A DNA stretch of 64,000 bases, taken from positions 58,691,561 to 58,755,560 of the forward strand of contig NC_088775.1 of NCBI RefSeq assembly GCF_954871325.1, in the 5' to 3' direction. The stretch comes from Gordionus sp. m RMFG-2023 (Eukaryota; Nematomorpha; Gordioida; Chordodea; Parachordodidae). Shown piece by piece: positions 1 through 10,639 of the stretch; position 1 is the first letter of the stretch, and each line of letters starts with the position of its first letter. Position numbers and translations under genes: made by a program. Under the pieces are notes generated by a model. It was given only the letters and a program-made list of their open reading frames with translations. It made no database searches and had not been told where the DNA came from.

Positions 1-1435
1 TTATAAAGGTTTATTCCGGTTTGAAATTTTTTTTTATTAAAGCAACACCATCATATAATGATTCTAATTATGAATTTATTAAAATTTTGCCATCACTAAT
101 TTATTTTTATTATAAGTATCTATATAAAAAATATATATAAGATTCAAAATAACTCATTTTTAAATATATTATTTGAACGTATATGTAATATATTTTCTAA
201 TATAAATGGATTCATATTTGTTCGTTGTGACGATTACACAAATTTCAGCCCCGAAAAGGCCCTTTCTACAGAAACTTGTGTTGCGGGAACCACCAATGCT
301 ATAAGAGCAAGTTTATACAGTTCTGGATATTCAAATTTTTTCGATTCCCAAAATATAAAAATTGATGATTTTTTGTCGATTCTTTCAACATCTTTAAACG
401 AATCAATAATATTTATAATATTATGTTCTTTGTGTGCATTTGAAGTAGCTCTTTTAAATTCCGACTCACGGGTTATCAGAAGCTTTTCTAATTCATCATC
501 TGCTCCATGATCTTTGGAAGAGCTAGAGGTAGATTGTAATATATCCATCTTTAAACTATCATCACTTTCCAAGGCCTATATATTTTAAATGAAAAATAAC
601 TATTAAAATAAATCCGGACAATAATCATAATAAGGCTAAATAAAATATGTGAACCTGAATTGCTTTCCATGTTTTATTTAAATGATCTTTAGCGGTCATT
701 TTTTCATCTTCGGTGAGCAATACCTGATAACGTGGGTCCAAATATAAAGCTGCACAAAAGGCATCATTTTTTATATTAGCCTCTCTTGCCTTGATACAGT
801 TGGAAAGATGCTGAGAAGATGTTTGTACCTTTTGTGTTTCTATCAAACAATTTAGCCAAGCATCATAAAAATCGCCCAATGTTTTGGTTCAGTTTGAAGA
901 ATTTTTGTCAATATGAAAGATGGTTTCATAGCTTTCAAAATATCTTTAATAATATCCCATTCATCTTCGCATAGATGAATGCTTTCATCCATTTCCATTT
1001 CATCACAATATCCTTTCAATTCCATCAATCTTTCTAGCATGAGGTAGATAGAATTCCACCTGGTACAGCAATCAATCAAAGGTTTTTTAAGATTTAGGCG
1101 TGTTAAGAGATTTAATGAAGTATGAGTTCGAATTTTTTTTGCATAATGATCTAGCTTTATTAATTAACAATAGTTCATTAGGTGATGTTTTGATACAATC
1201 ATTGATGGCTAAATGAAATGTGTGGGAGGCGCATCGAACTCCAACTAACAAGGATCCAGTCCTAAATATAATATTATCAGTTTCATCAATGTCGATATTA
1301 CTAATATTGGATAAATTATTCTCATGTGATAACATCATATCTTTGTTGTCAATATCTTCATGCTCCATTAGAAGCTTGATCAACTTAACCATATTGGATG
1401 CATTATCACTAGTTATGCTATATATCTGGTTAATA
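1..1435 (-). mobile_element. hAT element copy B, truncated and inverted
   Basis: This stretch matches, as reverse complement, roughly positions 3620-5028 of the complete hAT element at 1679-5144. It runs off the window at position 1. It encodes the C-terminal half of the transposase in pieces: 1087-1392, 852-1079, 625-879 and the hAT dimerisation region at 234-572 with the motif VSVERAFS. Similarity stops abruptly near 1435, after the equivalent of the GATAATGCATCC region, so the 5' half is missing. It keeps about 27 nt near 805-850 (peptide DAWLNCLIETQ) that are deleted in the complete copy. A frame break separates 1079 from 1087, and the dimerisation part ends in a changed frame. Non-functional copy, high confidence in family assignment. 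Confidence 0.9.
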
Positions 1436-1479
1436 TATATTGAAGTGAAAAATAAATCTTATTTTGAGTCATTATTCTT

Positions 1480-1577
1480 ATGTTCCCTGAACCCGAACCC
1501 TTGACCGGGTCTTTTCAAATTTTATTCCTGTACCCGAACCCGGACCTTTTTTTTTGTCGAAGAGTTCACATCCCTAG
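1480..1577. repeat. Solitary hAT-type terminus (MITE end)
   Basis: Read on the minus strand this begins CTAGGGATGTGAAC, a typical hAT-like terminal sequence, followed by GGGTTCGGG-type repeats at about 1485-1545. No matching opposite end is visible, so this is a fragment of a non-autonomous element or the lost end of another hAT copy. It lies between the truncated copy B and the complete hAT element. Confidence 0.4.
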
Positions 1578-1670
1578 TTAATTTTCTTTAGCACTCCTCC
1601 TTATCTATATATATATTTAGCATTTTTATAGTTTTTCTTTTAGGTAATTATTTTATTTGGTCATTAATGG

Positions 1671-1678
1671 TTAATAAC
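1671..1678. repeat. Target-site duplication TTAATAAC, left
   Basis: The 8-mer TTAATAAC directly precedes the left TIR and recurs exactly at 5145-5152 after the right TIR. An 8-bp duplication is the hallmark of hAT insertion. Confidence 0.95.
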
Positions 1679-1974
1679 CAGGGACCCGGAGCAAACCGTA
1701 ATGAACCGTGAAACCATTATAAATATCTGAACCGTAACCATAACCGAAATTAATATTCTTTGAAGGAGTATAATGAACCTTTATGAAAAATGGCTAAACC
1801 GGTTTAAAGCAAAATAAAATTATTATTTCTAATTTTTACTTGAATTTTTACATATTTTTTCCTTGTGGTGTAATTATATATTGAACCATATCTCCAACTA
1901 CATTCTTATTTATAATTAAAATATTTGTGTGATCTGATATCCTTAATAAAGTATGTATTAATTTTTTAACTATG

Positions 1975-2860
1975 ATTTAAATTTATCCACAATCTTTTAA
2001 CTATATCATATACTATTTAAGCATTCCTTTTTTCTTTATTTTAGTATGCAAAATATCAAGATAACCAAATTTTTATTTAGTTACATTTATTAAATTAATT
2101 TAAGTATAATATCACCACCACCCATGAGTAATTTGATAGAAGGGATTGTTCCCATATGAATTTCAAAACTTATAAGGTTTTAATTTTATATATTATATTT
2201 ATCGAATTTTAGCATGTGTATGAGTATATTTTAAAGCATTAGCAGTTATAGCCCTTATTATAAATAATAGAATATTTTTAACTTAAATTTATCCACAACC
2301 ATTTAAATATATCATATAGTATTTGAGCATTCCTTAAAATATCAAAATAACCAAATTTTTATTTTGTTACATTTATTAAATTAATATAAGTATAATATCA
2401 CCACTACCAATTAATAGTTTGATGGAAGGGTCATTGTTCCCATATGAATTTCAAAACTTATACTTAATTTTATATAATATTTATAGAATTTTGGCATGTG
2501 ACATGATTAAATAAGCAGTTAAGTAGTTGTAGCCTTTATTATAAATAATAGAATTTGTGTTGGATTATAAATTCTAATTAGTTTATCAAATAATTTTAAA
2601 ATATTTATTTGCTCTTACCTCATTTTTTTGTATTTATTAGTATTAGAACCATATTCCTATTTTTTATATTTTAGTATGCAAAATATCAAAATAGCCAATT
2701 TTTTTTTACTATTTAATTAATCTAAGTATAATATCACCACCCACCATTGAATATGATAGTGGGCCATTATTTAAATTTCAAAATTACCAAATTTATAAGG
2801 TTTTATTTTTATATATTATTTATAAAATTTTGAAATTTGAGTATATTTTAAAAAATTGGT
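1975..2860. repeat. Three imperfect ~300-bp tandem repeats in the hAT 5' region
   Basis: Three degenerate copies follow each other at about 1975-2285, 2285-2560 and 2655-2860. Shared landmarks are ATTTATCCACAA, AAAATATCAA with ATAACCAAATTTTTATTT, TATAATATCACCAC and CATATGAATTTCAAAACTTA. They lie between the left TIR and the transposase start, where promoter or binding functions would sit. No coding potential is seen. Confidence 0.75.
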
Positions 2861-2986
2861 TTTCCTAGAAATTTTTAAATAATAATATCCATATGATTTG
2901 GTTTTGCAACTTAACGTTGACAGTGATCATCTCATATTTTTTATTGTATTTACGTTAATCATATATAAAAATTTGTTTTTAGAAAA

Positions 2987-3340
2987 ATGGTCCGCCACAA
3001 AGTTAACCCAGTCCGTTCATTTTTTAATTATAATATTCTCTTAAATGAATCAACCTGTAAAATAGATGATTGTACAATAATAATTAAAGGTGACCATGCA
3101 GCTAATTTAGAAAGGCATCATTCTAAAGAATATGAATCCCTAACTACAAAAAAATTAAAGCTTTCCAAGCCTTTGCAATCAATATCAAAGCCTAGCCATA
3201 ATAAATCTATTGAGCAGGCATTTAATGCTTGCACAGAACTTATTACTGTACATCGGCCATTAAGCTTATTAGATGATTTAGCTTTTAAAAAAATTATGAA
3301 CCCAATTATAACAGGACTTGGGGAGATAATTTTTCTATAA
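2987..3340 (+). pseudogene. hAT transposase N-terminus with BED-type zinc finger
   Basis: First coding segment of the copy A transposase. It starts MVRHKVNPVRSFFNY and has a Cys pair (CKIDDC) followed by an LERHHSKEY segment, which fits a BED-type DNA-binding finger that recognises element ends. The reading frame shifts by one nucleotide at about 3322 (after TGLG). The protein continues in another frame as DNFSINSENM, joining the next segment without a splice site. I therefore read the break as a mutation, not an intron. The start is the first Met of the frame after a long AT-rich leader. Confidence 0.8.
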
Positions 3341-4368
3341 ATTCAGAAAATATGAGAAATAATATTAATAAAATGGCTAGCAAATGCCTTGCTAAGAGCA
3401 ATATAAAAAAAGAAATCTTCAATAAAATGATTTCTATAAAATTAGATATTGCATCAAGGTATGACAGAGCTATTTTAAGCGTCAATATTCAATTTATAGC
3501 TGATGGGAAAATACAATTGCGATCAATATGCATGAGAGAACTCACAGAAAAACATATCTCGGAAAATATCAAAAAAGTTATTTTGGAAATATTTAAAACA
3601 CAAAACATAGATATTAACCAGATATATAGCATAACTAGTGATAATGCATCCAATATGGTTAAGTTGATCAAGCTTCTAATGGAGCATGAAGATATTGACG
3701 ACAAAGATATGATGCTATCACATGAGAATAGTTTATCAAATATTAGTAATATCCACATTGATGAAACTGATAATATTATATTTAGGATGACTGGATCCTT
3801 GTTAGTTGGAGTTCGATGCGCCCCCCACACATTTCATTTAGCCATCAATGATTGTATCAAAACATCACCTAATGAACTATTGTTAATTAATAAATCTATA
3901 TCATTATGCAAAAAAATTCGAACTCATACTTCATTAAATATCTTAACACGCCTAAATCTTAAAAAACCTTTGATTGATTGCTGTACCAGGTGGAATTCTA
4001 TCTACCTCATGCTAGAAAGATTGATGGAATTGAAAGGATATTGTGATGAAATGGAAATGGATGAAAGCATTCATCTATGCGAAGATGAATGGGATATTAT
4101 TAAAGATATTTTGAAAGCTATGAAACCATCTTTCATATTGACAAAAATTCTTCAAACTGAACCAAAACATTGGGCGATTTTTATGCTGCTTGGTACAAAC
4201 ACCTTTTTCTCAGCATCTTTAAAATGTATCAAGGCAAGAGAGGCTAATATAAAAAATGATGCCTTTTGTGCAGCTTTATATTTGGACCCACGTTATCCGG
4301 TATTGCTCACCGAAGATGAAAAAATGACCGCTAAAGATCATTTAAATAAAACATGGAAAGCAATTCAG
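3323..4368 (+). pseudogene. hAT transposase catalytic segment
   Basis: Second coding segment of the copy A transposase (open frame from the Met at 3352, similarity from 3323). It contains the family signatures SITSDNASNM (second catalytic Asp region), GVRCAPHTFHLAINDC, CCTRWNSIYLMLERL and AALYLDPRY. These are typical of RNase H-fold hAT transposases with the helical insertion. Relative to copy B (1-1435), about 27 nt are missing near 4195, removing part of the DAWLNCLIETQ stretch. The segment ends at a GT donor after AIQ and continues in frame in the next exon at 4448. Confidence 0.85.
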
Positions 4369-4447
4369 GTTCACATATTTTATTTAGCCTTATTATGATT
4401 ATTGTCCGGATTTATTTTAATAGTTATTTTTCATTTAAAATATATAG
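4369..4447 (+). other. 79-nt intron in the hAT transposase
   Basis: It begins GTTCACAT after CAG and ends ATATATAG before GCC. Removing it joins AIQ to ALESDD in frame, and the unspliced frame hits a TGA at 4396. Copy B has the same segment, so the intron is an ancestral part of the element. Confidence 0.75.
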
Positions 4448-4879
4448 GCCTTGGAAAGTGATGATAGTTTAAAGATGGATATATTTCAATCTACCTCTAG
4501 CTCTTCCAAAGATCATGGAGCAGATGATGAATTAGAAAAGCTTCTGATAACCCGTGAGTCTGAATTTAAAAGAGCTACTTCAAATGCACACAAAGAACAT
4601 GATATTAGAAATATTATTGATTCGTTTGAAGATGTTGAAAGAATCGACAAAAAATCATCAATTTTTATATTTTGGGAATCGAAAAAATTTGAATATCCAG
4701 AACTGTATAAACTTGCTCTTATAGCATTGGTGGTTCCCGCAACACAAGTTTCTGTAGAAAGGGCCTTTTCGTGGCTGAAATTTGTGTTATCGTCACAACG
4801 AACAAATATGACTCCATTTATTCTAGAAAATATATTACATATACGTTCAAATAATATATTTAAAAATGAGTTATTTTGA
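4448..4879 (+). CDS. hAT transposase C-terminal dimerisation exon
   Basis: Last exon of the copy A transposase. It carries an acidic, Ser-rich spacer (STSSSSKDHGADDELEK) followed by the hAT C-terminal dimerisation region: PELYKLALIALVVPATQ, VSVERAFSWLKFV and NILHIRSNN. The VERAFS motif is the classic landmark of this domain, which holds hAT transposases together as multimers. The frame is intact and ends in TGA just before the 3' subterminal repeats. The same exon in copy B (234-572) is slightly diverged. Confidence 0.85.
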   Translation, partial: ALESDDSLKMDIFQSTSSSSKDHGADDELEKLLITRESEFKRATSNAHKEHDIRNIIDSFEDVERIDKKSSIFIFWESKKFEYPELYKLALIALVVPATQVSVERAFSWLKFVLSSQRTNMTPFILENILHIRSNNIFKNELF

Positions 4880-5144
4880 ATCTTATATATATTTTTTATA
4901 TAGATACTTATAATAAAAATAAATTAGTGATGGCAAAATTTTAATAAATTCATAATTAGAATCATTATATGATGGTGTTGCTTCAATAAAAAAAAATTTC
5001 AAACCGGAATAAACCTTTATAATTAGTAAACCGAACCGAACTTTTATAAATTTATTTTTAAGAACCGAACAGTAACCATTATAATTTTTTACATACTGAA
5101 CCGTAACCGACTTGAACCTTTATAAATAACGGTTCGGGTCCCTG

Positions 5145-5152
5145 TTAATAAC
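5145..5152. repeat. Target-site duplication TTAATAAC, right
   Basis: Exact copy of 1671-1678 directly after the right TIR of the hAT element. Confidence 0.95.
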
Positions 5153-6240
5153 TATTAAAATATTTAAAAAATATCAAATGTACTTGTCCAAGATAGATTT
5201 CTAAAATTAAAAAATTACGATGAAATTAAACAAATAAGCCAGAAAGTTCTTACCAAATTCTTAGATATACTAATTTATTAAATCTGGGCATGCTGACACA
5301 CATTTTAGAAAGTTTCCTGACCGGTCTATTGTTTTGAATCTCTTTTTTTAATACCGGAAATTATTTTAAAACGCCAAAAAAATGATTTATATTTTGATTT
5401 AAAAATTTCAAAAAAAAGAAAATAATTTTTAATATGTATTAAAGAAAATTTTAAATTGTTACTATTACTAGATAGAAAAATAAATACAAACAAATTTTTT
5501 TTTTATCAACCTCAATACATGTATCACTTCACAACACAATTAATTAACTTATGTATTTTTGTTTATTTTTATATTTTAAATTTTTTTAAAAAAAATGTAA
5601 TAATTAAAAATAATTGTTATAGTGAATGAAACGAGTGTTAATAATATACTTAAGAATAAAAGGGGGGTAAACATAATAAGATTTTATTTTAATTTAATAC
5701 ATATTGAAATTAAATATGGACAATCAATTAATTAAGAAGATTAATCGTTGAAAAGAAATGTGTTGAAATACTTGATATTATTTATCTATATTATTAAAAA
5801 ATTCAGTAAACTGTGTAATTGTTGATTTTTTGAAAGAAATAAATTATTAATGCTAAATAATATTATTAGATTATAGTCGTCATAGTTCTTATCCACAAAT
5901 AAACCAATATTACATCACAATTACTCAAGATAAGAATAGTTATTTACTAAAGAGAGAATTTTTTAAATATTTTAATATTTATTGACTATTAATGACAAAT
6001 AATTATGTAAAAGAATGACTAAAGAGGGACTATAAAAATACTAAATATATATTAAATGCAGATGAGGAGGAATGCAATTCACCCGCCATAGCATAGTTTT
6101 GATTATTATAAAACGTCAGCCTTACCTATATAAAATTCAAATAATGATAGAGGTATAATTTCAAAATATTCAGATATCTGCAAAATATTTTATTAGTATT
6201 CAATCAAAAAATGTAAAGAATTTATTTGATCAAATAAGAT
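5153..6240. other. AT-rich stretch, nothing recognised
   Basis: No ORF of note, no repeat structure and no splice-bounded coding segment was found on either strand. Confidence 0.5.
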
Positions 6241-6676
6241 GAGGAATAAGAATGAAGTATATAGTTAGTATTCACGACTCAAGTTGGAAGTCTTAAAAAA
6301 CAGATCAAATATCTTAATAAATAATAAATCTGTAATATTTGTCCTCTATTTGACTCAAGTTAGAAGTCTCAAGTTAGAATATAAAGTAAAAAATGTAAAA
6401 AACAGAACTCATCTTAATAAATAATAATAAATCTGAAATGTCTGTTCTCTAGTCAACTCCAATTAACGACTCAAGTTCATAGAACTATTCGTCCTCTAAT
6501 CGACTCAATTATATAATTCTTAGTCTCCCCCCCACCTATAGGATCAAAAAAATCCTCACCGTCTTGAGTTCATGACCCGAGTTCATAACTCAAGTCAGTT
6601 TGAGTCGATCTCTTTGACCCAAAACATGGCTCAGTTTTCGACTAAGTCGCCTCAACTCAGTCAATTAACAACACTA
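6240..6676. repeat. Truncated right end of the AGTCGA foldback family
   Basis: The segment contains repeated GACTCAAGTT and TCGACTCAA motifs and ends GTCAATTAACAACACTA, the same terminus as the big foldback element ending at 28793. It aligns with the 28400-28793 part of that element, including the sequence TCACGACTCAAGTTGGAAGTCT near its start. No left end is present, so it is a truncated copy. Confidence 0.75.
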
Positions 6677-7502
6677 CTGCAGAGTGTAAAGAATGCCACC
6701 AATTTACAAGTGGCTCTGTAGACTCGTTATCTAATTGTCAATGTCAAGTATTTAAAAGTATATTATCTAATTTTATTAAAAATCACATATATAATGGTAT
6801 TATTCAATATCATATAATTTATTTGTTTAACTCAGAAGTTTTATAAAATAAACTTTTATATTAATGATGATAATGAAATGAAAATGATACAAAAAAAATC
6901 ATCTAAAATTGAAAAGGATGAGAAAAAAAACATTGATAAGATATATTAAAAATAAAAGAAGTAAAAAAAATCTCTAATACAAAATATTTTCTTTTTTTTG
7001 TTTCACTGATAGTAACAATTTATAATTATATAAAAATTACATAAATCATCACAAAGTATTACACAAATCGAAAAAAACAAAAAGAAATTGTGAAAACTGC
7101 AAAAAGATTAACTCAAAAAACATAGATTTCAATAAAAAGAAAAACAATGTCTCAGGAAAAATTAAATAATCTATTCATTTCATTTGTTGTTAAAGGAATG
7201 CATTCTTTATCTATGAACCTTAATACATTTTGATTTTGATTATAAATTTAAAAAAAGGTATCTTTTATCTTAAATACTTTTTAAAAAAATTATATATAAC
7301 TTGTAAATTTTTTCTAAATACCTAGTATCTCAAATATTTAAATATAATTTTAATTTTCTAAAAATTTTCCCATGGAAATAGTGTTGCTAAAAGGCTAGGT
7401 TTGAGCAATTTTAAAATGCCATAGAGGTTAAAACCTTTGTGCCATCTAAAATGTTCAGGCTTAAGTAATATTTTTCGAATTTTTATAAATTGTGAACTAC
7501 TA

Positions 7503-7625
7503 CCTCTGAAAATAGATTGAATGGGTTAGCCCTTCTTAATATACATAGGAAGTTGACACCAGGCACTGATGCCATCATTGAAAAATTAGCTCAATCCCAA
7601 AGAAAATTGAATTTCACATTATAAA
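7503..7625 (+). pseudogene. ZMYM1-like hAT transposase, C-terminal fragment
   Basis: The plus strand reads ENRLNGLALLNIHRKL and then EKLAQSQRKLNF before a stop. This matches the extreme C-terminus of the ZMYM1/TTF-type hAT transposases, where an RLN(N/G)LALLSI motif is followed by a RR(I/L)NF tail. A close relative of the same tail is at 57450-57560. Nothing upstream continues the protein, so this is a fragment. Confidence 0.6.
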
Positions 7626-8106
7626 TTCATAATATGCTTAATATTTTCCTCAATTTTTAATACACCATATATTTTTTTCAAAGTATTGTAACTTTTATAC
7701 ATGCAATAATTCTGAAGAATATTTTTGTGCATTAATCTATATTTCCAACATTTATTATTTTTTAAGTAAAATTTAATTTATCGAATTTTAAATGTTAAAA
7801 ATTTTTACAAAGTTCTTTTTTGAGAGATTTATTTTATAGTGATTCATAGGCCATAAGACATTTAATTTATCATTAATTTATATTTGACTTTGTGTATTAT
7901 AAATTGTCTGTATTTTATAGTCACTAGTCCTAATAAATTTCTGAAACTTAAGATAAAATTACTACTAGAATAATTGTTAAACAAAAGTAACCCACCCCCA
8001 ACCCTCATACAGAATTCCTGCATATGGCAGTTTTATTTTAACCAAATATTTTGACAAAAAATATGATATATACATGAAAATATATTTAAATAAATTAGAT
8101 ACATAC

Positions 8107-8544
8107 TTGATCAGTTTCCCCAAACCGTATTTTATCAGCACTATCAATAACATATACCTAATAAAATATAAAATTTGAGGATTTTGAGTTATTACTAATA
8201 TATGGGTATTATCATAATAATGATCCCAATAAGATCTAATTCTCCTTTGTCCTCCTAAATCCCATATATTTAATTTCAATCCATTCATATGAATTGATTT
8301 AATATTAAATCCCTTTAATAAGATATTAATTTGATTTGATTATATTATATATTACTTGAGTTGGTGTTGTATATGATATTTCTTCATTAGCTAACTGTTT
8401 AACTAATGTAGTTTTACCAGCATTGTCCAATCCTAGTAATAATATTCTTATTTCTCTATTGTTTGTTAACTTTAGTTTTTTTAAAAAAGCTAAAAAACCC
8501 TTTATTTAAAAGTAAATCAAGGTAAGTAATCTTTTACATACCAT
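8107..8544 (-). CDS. ARL3: ARL3 small GTPase, 5' four exons only
   Basis: Four minus-strand exons give the first ~105 of about 182 residues of ARL3, the small GTPase that releases lipidated cargo into cilia through its effectors UNC119 and PDE6D. Exon 1 (8544-8542) is the ATG alone. Exon 2 (8499-8356) has [10 protein letters not shown] and the P-loop GLDNAGKT. Exon 3 (8312-8196) has the switch regions with GFNIKSI and the G3 motif [10 protein letters not shown]. Exon 4 (8157-8107) has [17 protein letters not shown]. Introns run 8541-8500 (42 nt, GTATGT..AAAG), 8355-8313 (43 nt) and 8195-8158 (38 nt). Each removes in-frame disruption and restores family spacing. The NKQD guanine-binding motif and the C-terminus are not found at lower coordinates. 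The remainder may lie beyond a TE-filled intron outside the window, or the locus may be truncated. The visible exons carry no stop or frameshift. ARL2 is less likely: ITPTQGFNIKS-like spacing and VIDSAD favour ARL3. Confidence 0.88.
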
Positions 8545-9542
8545 TACTGTTAACGAATATACTGTGCCTAAGCTTACCTAGAATGACATAAAAAAGATAT
8601 CATATATTTGACATGTGTCATAATATATAGTGTAATAAATCAGTTGTTTTTATTTATATTTTCATAAAATTACAATACTTTACTGCATTAGTTAGTCAGG
8701 ATTCAAGGGAAGGGATATGAAACATTTTTTGGGGGCCTTTCCCTGTGTCGGCTAGGATCAGCCTATGAAAAATTATGTCCAATTATATTAATGTTCCCAT
8801 GGCTATTTTATTTTGTTTTTTTAATATGCAATATTTCTACATCATCTCTATTAGCATTAGCTAAAATATGGAAGCACAATCTATGTGTTTGCCAATGTTT
8901 CGCCTTTATCATACGTAATGAGGACTTTTAGTAGCCAGTATAAATTATTAGGAATAAAACGTTGACCATTTGATCAGCCTTACGATTAAAAATCCATCGA
9001 AAGTTTTTATTTTTAAAATTTTATGAAAATTCTTAATTCTATATTATTTTAATTTATTTGGTAGACAGTATAAAAAAGTTTATTAGCATAATAAGAAAAA
9101 AATTTCATAATTAGTATCATTCCAGGTTAAAAAAATATAGAAGAACCAATATATGGTTAACACTATTATTTATTGCTTAACTAGTATTTAAATTTCTTAT
9201 TATAAACCCCAATAAAGAAACTGAATATTAAACGAAATATATGGCGTCCCACTTTAGACAAGAAGTGAACAAAATTTTGGAAACACTAATTCTTAACATA
9301 AAACCCTAATTAGTACATTAAATTGCAATTTGTTTGGTGGGTGGTACTAAATGAAAATTTTATATAAAATATTTAAAAAATAAATATCAAAAATGGCATC
9401 ATGCCAGAAGGGATATAGAAGTTTTAAATATATCTTTTGTATTAATAAATAGTATCTAATTTATCAATTTTTCGATCAATATTGCAACCAAAAAGAGTAA
9501 CCGAATTCTAACCTAAATAATTATTATTATATCATTCCTTAA
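8545..9542. other. Upstream region of ARL3, no gene seen
   Basis: AT-rich sequence lying 5' of ARL3 on its strand and ending at the duplication of the Ty3/gypsy element. I see no coding segment, TATA context that I would trust, or repeat. Confidence 0.4.
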
Positions 9543-9547
9543 ACGTG
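9543..9547. repeat. Target-site duplication ACGTG, left
   Basis: The 5-mer ACGTG before the left LTR recurs at 20895-20899 after the right LTR, as expected for Ty3/gypsy integration. Confidence 0.8.
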
Positions 9548-10080
9548 CTTTCTAACTTAACTTTCTAATTTAAACCTTGCTAACTTACGAACGAATTTTT
9601 TAATTTTAATTTTTTTTTTAGAATTTTTTTTAGAATATATGTATACCTTTCTTTTTTTACTTGATATATTTTTATTTGTATTTTCTTTTTGCTTTATTTT
9701 CCTTTTTCTTATTTTTTTCTTTCAACTAAAAATGGCTAAAATTTCTTTTTCAAATTTTCTTTGAACATTAGGAATAATCATCATTTATTTTTCTTTTTTT
9801 TCACTTTATATATAATATCCCGAAAAAAATAGATGAAAAAAATAATATACACAAAAACAATAAAATAATATTTTTTTTCTTTATTTTTTTCAACAATGAT
9901 AAACATATAAAAATCGATAAATTATATATCGTATAAACAATTACACTATAACTAACTTATTTCATAAAAACAAACTATGATAAACATACAAAAATCGATA
10001 AATTTTATTTCGCATAAACAATTACACTATAACTAAATTATTTAGTATAAACTATTACACTAATCTTTGCCGATCACATC
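9548..10080 (-). repeat. 3' LTR of gypsy 1
   Basis: It runs from CTTTCTAACTTAA to CCGATCACATC and aligns along its length with 20373-20894. An internal ~80-bp segment containing AAAAATCGATAAATT is present twice in each LTR. Confidence 0.88.
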
Positions 10081-10148
10081 ACGCTTACACCCTCAAGTTC
10101 TCATCACGCCGGCCCATCCAGATCTGGCCCCAATATCGACTCCATCTC

Positions 10149-10530
10149 CTAATCACTGACTGCGCATTGCAGGCAATCCAGGAACTCCGGCGTCAAATAC
10201 GCCTCCAGCACCTCTAGTTCTTCCGCATTCGTACCCTCTGCCTCGTTATTCTTCCCACTGCATCCACCGTTGTTCTCCTGTGTCCATTCCTCGACCTCTT
10301 CATTTTTCAGCGTCTCCGATCCTTCTCCATCCCAGCCGCCAACGCCTTGCTCATCCCTCGGCCAAGCCATTCCTCCCCAAGTAATCTCCACCTCGTCGGT
10401 CCCAGTCCTGTTGTCCCCTGATCTTTTCTCCTCCTCCATAGACCGCTCCCGCTTTGGACATTGACTGGCTAAATGTCCCCGTCTTCGGCAACAATAACAC
10501 CTCCGGTGCTCAACTCATGTTGATGCTACT
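10149..10530 (-). pseudogene. Extra zinc-knuckle ORF downstream of integrase
   Basis: On the minus strand 10530-10440 reads a CCHC knuckle, CYCCRRRGHLASQC (C-x2-C-x4-H-x4-C), followed by PKRERS and then an acidic, Glu/Gly/Asn-rich tail (10439-10149) ending FLDCLQCAVSD. Just upstream, 10630-10540 can be read as NVALLDFQGFAGIRAKAMD, interrupted by a stop. The knuckle resembles a Gag-type nucleic-acid binding domain but lies between integrase and the 3' LTR. It could be a third ORF of this family, a relocated gag piece, or a captured fragment of another element. GC content is clearly higher than the surroundings. Function unknown. Confidence 0.55.
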
Positions 10531-10639
10531 TGTTCAAAGCTGCCCATTCTTGCCCAGCAGTCAGTCCATTGCTTTCGCACGGATACCTGCAAATCCCTGA
10601 AAATCCAACAGTGCTACATTCTTATTCATAATTATAGGT

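Larger units (their letters stand above)
1679..5144 (+). mobile_element. Complete hAT DNA transposon, copy A (3466 bp)
   Basis: The ends are CAGGGACCCG and its reverse complement CGGGTCCCTG, flanked by the exact 8-bp duplication TTAATAAC (1671-1678 and 5145-5152). Subterminal regions on both sides carry repeated AACCG/CGGTT motifs, likely transposase binding sites. The coding part starts at 2987 and consists of a BED-type N-terminal segment, a catalytic segment and, after a 79-nt intron, the C-terminal hAT dimerisation region. One frameshift near 3322 and an internal deletion near 4195 make the transposase defective. The TIRs and duplication are intact, so the element looks fairly recent and could still respond to transposase supplied elsewhere. 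Confidence 0.95.

Noticed and set aside
7977-8288. Single 103-residue ORF starting [14 protein letters not shown]
   Set aside because: It is ARL3 exon 3 read through two introns. The natural product comes from the spliced exons at 8544-8107; the tail after DNTHIL is intron translation.
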